This document shows, in pieces, positions 6,368 through 13,701 of a stretch of DNA of 19,033 nt; position 1 is the stretch's first letter, and the number at the start of each line of letters is the position of its first letter. Position numbers and translations under genes: made by a program. Source of the stretch: DATLAN01 sp035527455 (lineage in GTDB: Bacteria > Planctomycetota > Planctomycetia > Pirellulales > Thermoguttaceae); contig DATLAN010000439.1 in the NCBI GenBank assembly GCA_035527455.1, positions 1-19,033 on the forward strand, in the 5' to 3' direction. The notes below the pieces were generated by a model. That model saw only the letters and a program-made list of their open reading frames with translations. It had not been told where the DNA came from and did no database searches.

Positions 6368-7522
6368 TCAGGCGTTTTTCTTTGCGGCCTGTCCGCCCGG
6401 CTGGTCCTGCGGCTTCTTGTTGTCCGGTTTGTCGGCCGGCTTGTTGCGTGGTTGGAGCGGAGGCGGCCTGTAACCGGGCGGGGTGGGTACGAACCGGTAG
6501 GTGCCTCCGTTTTCCTTGGAGATCTTATCGAGCACCGGCTGGCCGTCTTGCTGGAAGAAACCGATGGTGTGCACGGCCGAGCCGGCGACCGTGTCGCCGT
6601 AGGCGTCCTCGCGCTTGTTGTTCTTCTGGAGATACCCGTCCGTGTCGTCCTGGATCTTGCCGTCGGTCAGGAAATAGATCGCGTCGGGCCGGAGTTTCAG
6701 GGCGAATTTCATCGACTCCAACGGCTTGGTACCCCACTCCAAATCGTACGTGTAGAGCCACCGCTCGAGTTTGGCGAAGTTTTCTTCCGACGCCCGCAGC
6801 AACACCTCTTGAGGGTTTTCGTCGTCGAACATTCGATGGGCGTCGGAGGCGAAGAGAATCACGTAGAAGTACTGGTTGGGTTTCAATCGGCGCACGGCGC
6901 TGAGCAGCTCGAGCTTGCAGTAGTCCCAGCCGTTTCGGCGCATGCTCTGCGAGCCGTCGACGACGAACACGAACCGCTTGCCGCCGGCCTTCACGCCGAA
7001 GAAGGTGGCCCCGCCCTTGCCGTCGCCCGACGACGCGAAGCCGTGCCCGTCCCTGCCGAACAGCGTCCCCACTTCGTCCGTCGCCGAGCGGATCGCCAGG
7101 TCGCCCACGTCGCCCAGTAGATCGGCGTCCAGGCCGGGCAGTTGGCCGAAGGCGGCCATGCCCGGGTCGTCGACGTCGAACGGGATCGCCTCGGGCAGAT
7201 CGGAAAGGTCTTCCAGCGGCTCGTCCAGGAGGACGTCTTCCAGCTCTTCCATCTCCTCCGGCGGATCGAGGGAAGAGGTCAACGACGTCTCTTTCGTCGT
7301 TTCGGCCGCTTCAATGGCACACAGGCCGAGCACCAGCATCACGAGGGCGTGGAAGATCGCGCTGACCAGCCAGGGCGGAGAACGCCACCAGATGGCCGCC
7401 AGCCGCAGGCGACTTTCGTCGGCGTCCGAGTCGTCCGACGTGGAGCCATTCGCAACGGGTTGGTCCAGATCGGCGCCGGCGCCCTTCTTCAGGTCGGTTT
7501 CCGCCGCTGTGAGCGTTTGCAT
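6368..7522 (-). CDS. Membrane-anchored von Willebrand factor A domain protein
   Basis: 384 residues: a polar N-terminus, one transmembrane helix (about 51-70, WLVSAIFHALVMLVLGLCAI), a very acidic stretch (about 86-120), a Gly-rich approach GKGGATFFGVKAGGKRFVF (168-186), then a VWA domain with the MIDAS metal motif in VVDGSQSM (D189-x-S191-x-S193) and FLTDG (284-288), and a Pro/Lys/Asp-rich tail. The approach to the MIDAS resembles many planctomycete VWA proteins, where DxSGS is commoner than the DGSQS seen here. VWA domains bind partner proteins through Mg2+; the partner is unknown. The minus-strand leader AAAGGGGGATTCCCGC is only a fair ribosome site. It lies downstream of the ABC transporter set on the same strand, separated by a palindrome, so co-function is possible but not shown. 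Confidence 0.85.
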   Translation of the reverse strand: MQTLTAAETDLKKGAGADLDQPVANGSTSDDSDADESRLRLAAIWWRSPPWLVSAIFHALVMLVLGLCAIEAAETTKETSLTSSLDPPEEMEELEDVLLDEPLEDLSDLPEAIPFDVDDPGMAAFGQLPGLDADLLGDVGDLAIRSATDEVGTLFGRDGHGFASSGDGKGGATFFGVKAGGKRFVFVVDGSQSMRRNGWDYCKLELLSAVRRLKPNQYFYVILFASDAHRMFDDENPQEVLLRASEENFAKLERWLYTYDLEWGTKPLESMKFALKLRPDAIYFLTDGKIQDDTDGYLQKNNKREDAYGDTVAGSAVHTIGFFQQDGQPVLDKISKENGGTYRFVPTPPGYRPPPLQPRNKPADKPDNKKPQDQPGGQAAKKNA

Positions 7523-7625
7523 GCGGGAATCCCCCTTTCCAGTCTGCTAGGGCCAGTATATCAAGACTGCGCTGCCGAGGCAACCGGCAGAACCCCTCCA
7601 GAAGTGGAATTGGACGCTTTCTTTC

Positions 7626-7702
7626 GGGTGGCACGCCCTGAGGGACGAAGGGCGTGGAAAACCGGCCCAACCACGCCCTTCGTTCCTCAGGGCGTGCCAC
7701 CC
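7626..7702. repeat. Long palindrome, family B copy 2
   Basis: 32-base arms (7626-7657 and 7671-7702) with one mismatch and a 13-base loop; same sequence family as 2362-2438 (GGGTGGCACGCCCTGAGG...). It occupies the gap between the 820-aa repeat protein and the VWA gene. Confidence 0.87.
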
Positions 7703-7734
7703 CATGGAAACATATTCAGCTCGCGGCTGCCGTA

Positions 7735-10197
7735 TTATTGCGGCTCGTCCTTCAAGGGAAGCTTGCCGGCGAGTTCCCTGGCCACGACTTGCAGAGCGTG
7801 GTAATCCTCGCAGAGCGGTTGTCCGAGCGGGCCGAAGGCCGCCTGGTAACGGTCCAGTTGCGAGATCAATTCCTGGATCGTCGCCGGATCGGACATCTGC
7901 AGCAGCGTGGGGAACTTGACCAGCAGCCTGCGCCACTGGGTCAACGCGCGGTCGTAGGCACCTCGGGCGGATCGCGGATCGTTCTTGCCCAACGCTTCTT
8001 CGGCCTGGTCGATGAATTTTCGCGCGGCCCGGGTTTCGGCGGCGTGGGTGACCTGGGTATGGAGGAAATCGCGCAGCGGAAAGTCTTCGGGAAAGGATTC
8101 GTCGAGCGCGGCCAGCGCGTTGCCGTAACCCCGGATCGTGCGGTAGATTTCCTCGGCGGCCAGCCGGTCGGAAAGGAATTCGAGACTGGGGAACGCTTCG
8201 AGCACCTCGCGCCATTGGGTCGAGGCGTTGCCGTAAGCTTCCCGGGCCGCTTCCGGCTCGTCGTTGCGCAGCGCGTCTTCCGCCCGGTCGGTGGATTCCC
8301 GCGCGGCTTCGGCGGCGGCGGCGTGCGTCACGCGGCTGTGGACGAAATCCTGCAAGACGAAGTTCTCGGGGAACAACTCGCCGAGCGCCGCGAGGATCTT
8401 GGCGTAACCCTCGATCAACCCGGTCAACTCCTCGGCCGTCTTCCTGTCGGAAAGGAGCAACAGGCTGTGGATCTGATCGATCACGTCGCGCCAATGGTTC
8501 AATGCTTCGTCGTACGCTTCCCGGGCGGCGACGAGGGCCTTGCGGGCGTCGGCCGGATCGGCCGCCGAGGAGGCTTCGGCAAACGACGCCTTGCCGCGGT
8601 CGACGGCGATGCGGGCCAGCCGCGTCGGCCGCGCGTCTTCCACGTGGGCGTTGACGAAGTCCTGCAGCGGGAAGTCCTCGGGAAACTGCTCGTCGAGCTG
8701 GTCGAGGATCTTCAAGTACTCGTCGACCACGTCGACCACGTCGTCGACGAAAGTCCGATCGGCGATCAACGGCGGCGGCTGGATATCCAGTTCGTCCACG
8801 TCGGGTTCCGGCCGCGTGTTCGTGCAATCCTCCAGCACCGCGCGCCACGCCGCCGATCCGCGCTGGTAGTAGTCCCGCGCGGCCTCCAGGTCGCCCTTGG
8901 TGCGGGCCTGCTCGCCGAAGTAGATGAGTTCTCGGGCATTGAGGGTCGCCTCGAGCTGTTCCTTTTCTGCGCGGCGCCGCCACTTCTCGAAACTGACCGT
9001 GGTACGCTTCCGGCGGATGATCTGGGCTTTGCGTTGGTGCGCGATGATCTCGTTGGCGAGGTTTCGGGCCTCGCTGCGCTTGGGTCCCCGGATTTCCGCG
9101 GCGATCTCTTCCGCGGCGATCTCGAGCTTGCGCCGGGCTTCCAGAGCCAGGGCGTACTGTTTGTCCGTCCGTTTGCCCGGCTCGACGTCGTAATAGGCTT
9201 CGCGTTGTTCGTCGGTCAGCTCGGCTTTCTTCTTATCGAGGATTCTTCCGCGAACTTCCGGATCGAGGTCTTCCAGGTCTTTCAGCAGCCGCCTGGCCTC
9301 GTCCCGCTCTTTCTCGAAGTCGTTCAGACGGACCGTGTCCACCTGCGGGTCGAAGGCGGGAAGTTCGATATTGCCGTACTCGATCCATTCGTCGTAGGCC
9401 TTCGCCCATTGTTGCCGGGCCCAATCGTCGAAATTGCCGTCGTTCTCCAGGGCTTCGGCGTAGCGCATCTGGGCCAGGGGGCGATCGCTGTAGAAGAGTG
9501 TGCGGCTGGCGTTTCCCAGCGGCGCGCCGTCGGCGACGAGTTTTTCGGCCTCGCGGAACCACTCCTTGGCCACCAGCCAGTTGTCGCGCTGTTTCCTCGG
9601 CCGCGAACCGTGAAAGTCGTCGTCGTTCTTGAACAGTTCGCGGAATTGCAGGCGTTCGTCGGAGCGGCCGATCTTGTGGGCGATCATCCAGCCGACGTCG
9701 CGGACCAACTGCGGTTCGCGGCGGTTGTAGCGGATGCCCTTCTCGAGGAACTCGATTCCCTTGATGACGTAGCGGTAGCGTTGGCGAAAATCGTCGAACT
9801 CGCGCGAGACGTTGTAGGCGATGTTCCACGCCTGGAAGGTCCAGACCTTCAAGAAATTGGGCTGCAGGTGGGTGATCTGTTCGAGCGTGGCGGAGAGGTT
9901 GGTCCAATCCTTCTTCATCTTGTAGGTGTTGGCCTTCTCCCAAAGGATCAGCGCCCCGACGCCGCGCAGCCCGAAGGTGGCCAGCCGGATGGTCTCGCCG
10001 GTCAGGTCGATCTCGCCGAGTTGGGTCTGGCTGAACTCGTGCCTTTCGCGGAGTTGGGCCAGCACCCCGCCGCGGCTGCCCTGGTCCGACTCGAAGTTGC
10101 GAGCCGCCGGCCGCCCCAGAACGCTCAACAGCCCCAGCAACACCACGATAGCCACCAGGTAGACGATCTTCCGGCGAAAAGCATTCTGAGGCTTCAT
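7735..10197 (-). CDS. Membrane-anchored tandem-repeat (TPR-like) protein coupled to an ABC permease
   Basis: 820 residues, function not recognised. One N-terminal transmembrane helix (about 11-27) places the rest outside the cytoplasmic membrane. Residues 30-300 are helical, with W/Y-rich blocks such as LQPNFLKVWTFQAWNIAYNV (111-130). Residues about 295-420 are highly charged and probably coiled coil. From about 420 to 813 there are four related modules: anchors W451, W569, W662 and W755, and FPEDFPLQDFV (505-515), FPENFVLQDFV (609-619), FPEDFPLRDFL (702-712), with a decayed fourth at 795-805. The last modules are 93 residues apart. Each has an A-x-x-A-Y-x-x-A-x-x-x-W helix pair like a TPR. 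The start has GGAGG seven bases upstream and overlaps the permease stop as ATGA, so the two are translated together. Likely a scaffold or partner of the transporter (inference). Confidence 0.8.
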   Translation of the reverse strand: MKPQNAFRRKIVYLVAIVVLLGLLSVLGRPAARNFESDQGSRGGVLAQLRERHEFSQTQLGEIDLTGETIRLATFGLRGVGALILWEKANTYKMKKDWTNLSATLEQITHLQPNFLKVWTFQAWNIAYNVSREFDDFRQRYRYVIKGIEFLEKGIRYNRREPQLVRDVGWMIAHKIGRSDERLQFRELFKNDDDFHGSRPRKQRDNWLVAKEWFREAEKLVADGAPLGNASRTLFYSDRPLAQMRYAEALENDGNFDDWARQQWAKAYDEWIEYGNIELPAFDPQVDTVRLNDFEKERDEARRLLKDLEDLDPEVRGRILDKKKAELTDEQREAYYDVEPGKRTDKQYALALEARRKLEIAAEEIAAEIRGPKRSEARNLANEIIAHQRKAQIIRRKRTTVSFEKWRRRAEKEQLEATLNARELIYFGEQARTKGDLEAARDYYQRGSAAWRAVLEDCTNTRPEPDVDELDIQPPPLIADRTFVDDVVDVVDEYLKILDQLDEQFPEDFPLQDFVNAHVEDARPTRLARIAVDRGKASFAEASSAADPADARKALVAAREAYDEALNHWRDVIDQIHSLLLLSDRKTAEELTGLIEGYAKILAALGELFPENFVLQDFVHSRVTHAAAAEAARESTDRAEDALRNDEPEAAREAYGNASTQWREVLEAFPSLEFLSDRLAAEEIYRTIRGYGNALAALDESFPEDFPLRDFLHTQVTHAAETRAARKFIDQAEEALGKNDPRSARGAYDRALTQWRRLLVKFPTLLQMSDPATIQELISQLDRYQAAFGPLGQPLCEDYHALQVVARELAGKLPLKDEPQ
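7759..8937 (-). repeat. Coding tandem repeats (four modules) in the 820-aa protein
   Basis: Modules at about 8617-8937, 8317-8616, 8038-8316 and 7759-8037 encode similar 93-110 residue units, each with a W at the end of a TPR-like helix pair and an F-P-E-[DN]-F-x-L-x-D-F motif. The last two are exactly 279 bp apart; the first is the most divergent. The similarity is clear in the protein; in the DNA the copies have drifted, so the duplication is old. Confidence 0.75.
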
Positions 10198-12152
10198 CGG
10201 GCCACCTCCCGCATCTTGAGGAAGAGATAGCCGGCCAGCAACAGCGGCACCAGGTATCCCAACATGCGGCAGAGGCCGATGAGAATCTTCTCCGCCGGGA
10301 TATCGAAGCCGGACGCCACGCGATCGGCGAAGCTGAACTGCCCGAACTCCGGGAGCACTTTCGCCAGCGCAAAGAGACTATAGCCCAGCACCTGGTCGGC
10401 CGTTTTCATCACCGTGGTCCGGGTGCCGGGTTCCATTTCCGAGGTGACGTTCTGCTGTTGGACCAGGCGGTACAACGCCTCCAGCGGACCTCCGCCCCAG
10501 ACGTACTCCTCTTTGGCTTTCAAGTCCTCCATCGGCATGAACTGGCTGGCACCCAGGTCGGACATGAACGTGACGCCCCAAAGCCCGACGATCAAAACGA
10601 CGAACGTCGTCAACAGGGCGATCGGAGCGCTGAGCAGCGTGCTGACCGTCACGCCGATGCCGATCAACAGCACCATCTGGATCCAGATGCCCAAGTACCC
10701 TTTGATGAAATTCAGCGTGAAGGAGGCGTCGCGGGCGTGGAAATACACGTCGGCCTGAGCGGCGCCGAAGAACTGGCCGCCCTTCTCGCAACGCAGGACG
10801 ACCTCGATCCGGCCGTCTTCCGTGGCCAGATCGTCGAACAGGTCGACGGCCGTTCCCTCGGGCGTTTGAAGCTTGCGGGGAAGGTACTCGACCGTGGTGG
10901 TGAAGTCGTTGGCCGTGAAGATTCTCAGCTTGCCGGTCAACCCGGTGTCGGGATTGCGCAGCGCCAGGCTGCCCGGAATGCCGGGGATGTTCGTCGGGTC
11001 GTCGGTCTTGCCCTTGTGGGTGCGAAAGACCTCGATGGTCATTTCCAGGGGCAGGCCCTGGGGGAACACGTCGTCGGGGAAGTTGGCTTCGGTCATGCCC
11101 CCGAAGGTCCAGATGGCCGCCGCCCGCGTCCCCCCGGCGATGAAACTCCGATAGGTCCACTCGTCGCCCACGTTCACGCCCTTCTCGGCGTCGTCCCCGG
11201 CGCGGTTCTTGAAACGGATCTTGCCGTAGATGGGCACCCGGGCGATCAGCCGGCCCTGGGGAGAACCCATCGCGGCGGCGATTCGCACGGTCGTCTTGCC
11301 GCCGGATGGTTCGGTCGAGGTTTCATACGAGAGATCGTGCCAGTGGTCCTGCCTGCTGGTCGTTCTCGCTCGGCCTCGTTCCTTCAAGACGATTTCGGTG
11401 CCCGAGTCGCCCGAAATCCGCTCGACCGGAGCGATATGGAAGTCGTGGCTGTGGTTGTGGACCCGGGTGGTCCGCAGCGTCAACGGCTCGACGTCGCCGC
11501 CGGCGAGCATTTTGTTCAAGGACTCCTCGGCCCTGGCCAGATCGTCGGGATCCACCTGGTGCGTGTGGGCCAGTCCCCGGATCACGAACACGTAACTGAT
11601 CGTGCCCATCACCACCAGCAGCCCGGTGGTGATGATCGTGAAGCCCACCACGCGGCCGAGCACGATTTCCCCGGGTCGCACCGGCTTGGTGACCACCGTG
11701 TGCAGCGTCTTGTCCTTGAAATCCTTCGGCAGGCTCAACGCGCTGATCAACAGCGCCAGCGCCAGCATCAGGTAGCTGGTCGAGTCGATCACGAACCGCA
11801 TGTAGAGCGTCGCCGGATGATCGCTGTCGGGATCCAGGAACCACCCGGCAAACAAGAGCACCACGATGAACACCGCAAAGACCACCACCGCGCGGCGGCG
11901 GATCGACTCCTTCACCGCCAGCCAACTCAGCGCCCAAACGCGGCGGAAGGAGGTTTGCGTGAGGTCGGGCAGGACGGCGGCCAACGCGGCGGTGACCTTG
12001 ACGCACCCTCGCTTCGGCCCGTAACGCAGCGAGGCGATCAACCACCACGCCACCAACCCGCCGCCCACCAGGGCCCCGAGGACCTGCCCGTAGGCCAGCA
12101 GCGCCGGCAGAAACCACTCGAGGAAAGATGGGGTGTCCGTTTCAATGACCAT
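10194..12152 (-). CDS. ABC-2 type transporter permease with large extracytoplasmic insert
   Basis: 652-residue permease. Hydrophobic segments lie at about 14-40, 88-106, 124-141, 168-192, 488-510, 514-532, possibly 588-602, and 628-645. The cytoplasmic block KDFKDKTLHTVVTKPVRPGEIVLGR (split around 143-167) is typical of ABC-2 permeases of the NosY type. Between helices four and five lies a soluble region of about 290 residues (193-485), much larger than in ordinary ABC-2 permeases; it is probably outside the membrane and beta-rich, and contains a histidine cluster HNHSHDFHI (232-240) and DHWHD (269-273). The start at 12152 has no good ribosome site. Its stop overlaps the start of the repeat protein. 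The ATPase lies 154 bp upstream across a palindrome. Substrate unknown. Confidence 0.85.
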   Translation of the reverse strand: MVIETDTPSFLEWFLPALLAYGQVLGALVGGGLVAWWLIASLRYGPKRGCVKVTAALAAVLPDLTQTSFRRVWALSWLAVKESIRRRAVVVFAVFIVVLLFAGWFLDPDSDHPATLYMRFVIDSTSYLMLALALLISALSLPKDFKDKTLHTVVTKPVRPGEIVLGRVVGFTIITTGLLVVMGTISYVFVIRGLAHTHQVDPDDLARAEESLNKMLAGGDVEPLTLRTTRVHNHSHDFHIAPVERISGDSGTEIVLKERGRARTTSRQDHWHDLSYETSTEPSGGKTTVRIAAAMGSPQGRLIARVPIYGKIRFKNRAGDDAEKGVNVGDEWTYRSFIAGGTRAAAIWTFGGMTEANFPDDVFPQGLPLEMTIEVFRTHKGKTDDPTNIPGIPGSLALRNPDTGLTGKLRIFTANDFTTTVEYLPRKLQTPEGTAVDLFDDLATEDGRIEVVLRCEKGGQFFGAAQADVYFHARDASFTLNFIKGYLGIWIQMVLLIGIGVTVSTLLSAPIALLTTFVVLIVGLWGVTFMSDLGASQFMPMEDLKAKEEYVWGGGPLEALYRLVQQQNVTSEMEPGTRTTVMKTADQVLGYSLFALAKVLPEFGQFSFADRVASGFDIPAEKILIGLCRMLGYLVPLLLAGYLFLKMREVAR

Positions 12153-12202
12153 GACCGGAGTGTCTTCCCGACGTAACTACTTGAACCGCGAGCGGTGAGT
12201 GG

Positions 12203-12278
12203 AAAAAGGGGACAGGCACCGTCGACCGCCCGAAATAACACTGAAAAACCGTACCTCGACGGAGCCAGTCCCCATTTT
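12203..12278. repeat. Imperfect palindrome (GGGGACAGGCACCG type) between ATPase and permease genes
   Basis: Arms at 12203-12221 (AAAAAGGGGACAGGCACCG) and 12260-12278 (CGGAGCCAGTCCCCATTTT) match at 16 of 19 positions, the three differences being A/T swaps. This GGGGACAGGCACC-type sequence resembles REP elements common in planctomycete genomes (recalled, not searched). It sits inside the presumed ATPase-permease operon and could modulate read-through. Confidence 0.7.
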
Positions 12279-12306
12279 CGGGCTCCCGCACTTGCAGTTC
12301 GAATAA

Positions 12307-13245
12307 CTACCCATGGGTCCCTCGCACGCGCCGCCCGGGATGGGCCTCGCTCTGGCGAATGATTCTCACGAACAGCTCTTCGAGCGTCGTGGTCGGATTG
12401 CCCATCGACACCAATTTGCCCTCGTAACGTTCGATCACTTCCTTGATTTCGCGACGGGCCTCCTCGCTCAGTCCGGTGGCGCGGATCTCGGTCGTGTCCT
12501 GGATCTTCAGCAGGTCGCTGACCCGGCCCAGCTCCTTCAGCTCGCCCTGGTAGAGGATGGCGATCCGGTCGCAGACGTCCTGCACGTCGGCCAGCAGGTG
12601 GCTGCACATGAGGATCGTTTTGCCCTGGTCGCGAAGCTTGAGGATCAAGTCCTTCATTTCCCGGGTGCCGATCGGGTCCAGCCCCGTAGTGGGCTCGTCC
12701 AGGACGATCAATTCGGGGTCGTTGATCAGGGCCTGGGCCAGGCCGATCCGCCGTACCATGCCCTTGGAATATTCCTTCAACTGCCGCCGCCGGGCCCAAT
12801 CCAGCCCGACCATCTCGATCAGCTCGAACGTCCGCTGGCGCCGGACGGCCCGCGGGATGTCGAACAGCCGGCCGTAGAAATCGAGCGTTTCTTCGGCGTT
12901 GAGGAAGCGGTAGAGGTACGATTCTTCGGGCAGATAACCGATTCGTTCATTCTTGCTGACGTCGGTCGCGTCGCGGTCGAAGACCAAGGCCCGGCCGCTG
13001 GTGGGGAACAACAGCCCCAGCAACAACTTGACCGTGGTCGTCTTGCCCGACCCGTTGGGGCCCAACAACCCGAAAACCTCGCCGCGCCGGACTTCCAGGT
13101 CCAGCGCCTTCAGGGCCCGAACCTTCTGCCGGCCCCAGAAGTCCCGATAGACTTTGGTGAGGTTTCGGGTTTCGATGACGACGCCGTTGTCCGCTTTTTT
13201 CGCGGCGTCTTTATCCGCGTTTTCCGCGGCCGACTTCGTGACCAT
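12307..13245 (-). CDS. ABC transporter ATPase (ABC-2 exporter type)
   Basis: 312-residue nucleotide-binding subunit. Walker A GPNGSGKT (62-69), YLPEESYLY (104-112) in the Q-loop region, the relaxed signature YSKGM (159-163) common in ABC-2 ATPases, Walker B LIVLDE (179-184) and switch histidine H216 in CSHLLAD. An N-terminal Lys/Ala/Asp-rich extension of about 20 residues and a C-terminal regulatory part after 240 flank the core. The ATG at 13245 is followed by the normal beta-strand start VVIETRNLTKVYRDF. It should energise the permease encoded next on the same strand; the 154-bp gap between them holds a palindrome. The substrate cannot be deduced: relatives include NosF/CcmA-like and drug or lipid exporters. 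Confidence 0.92.
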   Translation of the reverse strand: MVTKSAAENADKDAAKKADNGVVIETRNLTKVYRDFWGRQKVRALKALDLEVRRGEVFGLLGPNGSGKTTTVKLLLGLLFPTSGRALVFDRDATDVSKNERIGYLPEESYLYRFLNAEETLDFYGRLFDIPRAVRRQRTFELIEMVGLDWARRRQLKEYSKGMVRRIGLAQALINDPELIVLDEPTTGLDPIGTREMKDLILKLRDQGKTILMCSHLLADVQDVCDRIAILYQGELKELGRVSDLLKIQDTTEIRATGLSEEARREIKEVIERYEGKLVSMGNPTTTLEELFVRIIRQSEAHPGRRVRGTHG

Positions 13246-13505
13246 GGGGCAGGTGTCTCCGGAAACGATTGGGGGCCGTTGCTAACGACATACCGCGAGC
13301 GTCCAAACTTTCCCTACGATTTCTCCCTACGCTGCCCGGGCCGTCAATGTTCGACGTTCACAGCCGGGTGGCAAACCCCTTACTGTAAGTCACCCTTCGA
13401 AATGTTTCAAGGTCTCGTCCCGCCCGGCGGAGTGGTCCCATGCCGGCCCCGTTTAGGGGGACGCTTCTCGTCACCCGGAAGACAACCGGCTTGGTTTCAG
13501 TTACA

Positions 13506-13543
13506 CTGAGATGCTCATGGAAAACTGAGATGCTCACGGAAAA
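13506..13543. repeat. 19-bp tandem duplication upstream of folC
   Basis: CTGAGATGCTCATGGAAAA (13506-13524) is followed directly by a second copy (13525-13543) differing by one base (T to C). Confidence 0.85.
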
Positions 13544-13548
13544 CAACG

Positions 13549-13634
13549 CCCCCGGATTGCACTCCGGGGGGAGAGACGCCGCCGGAGGGAGAACTCCGCC
13601 GACCCAACAGACCCCGCCGACCGCAGTCGGCGGG
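13549..13634. repeat. Array of three GC-rich hairpins upstream of folC
   Basis: Hairpin 1: CCCCCGGA (13549-13556) and TCCGGGGG (13563-13570), perfect. Hairpin 2: CGGAG (13583-13587) and CTCCG (13594-13598). Hairpin 3: CCCGCCGAC (13613-13621), loop CGCA, GTCGGCGGG (13626-13634), perfect 9 bp. None is followed by a T-run. They may be short palindromic repeats stacked next to each other, or a structured folC leader. Confidence 0.65.
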
Positions 13635-13657
13635 CGTTCGACTCCGATTGACACGAT

Positions 13658-13700
13658 CCCCTTGCCGCCAAGCACATACCACCCCCTTGCCGCCAAGCAC
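13658..13700. repeat. 18-bp direct repeat at the folC translation start
   Basis: CCCCTTGCCGCCAAGCAC occurs at 13658-13675 and 13683-13700 (period 25). The second copy ends one base before the folC ATG. No Shine-Dalgarno is present in either copy. Confidence 0.8.
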
Positions 13701-13701
13701 C

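Larger units (their letters stand above)
13246..13701. other. 456-bp divergent intergenic region between the ABC ATPase and folC
   Basis: Must hold promoters for both the minus-strand ABC set and plus-strand folC. The ATPase-proximal part (about 13246-13500) shows no clear repeat and no promoter I can defend. The folC-proximal part (13506-13700) is made of two direct duplications and three GC hairpins, listed separately. The short open frames crossing it are not supported by codon or start features. Confidence 0.7.

Noticed and set aside
7654..10230. 858-codon open frame on the plus strand opposite the repeat-protein gene
   Set aside because: High-GC coding DNA often leaves the antisense frame open; the plus-strand product has no family motifs, while the minus-strand protein has a membrane helix, repeats, a ribosome site and ATGA coupling.
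13506..13700. CRISPR-like repeats upstream of folC
   Set aside because: Only two copies of each unit, with no regular spacers; simple duplications.
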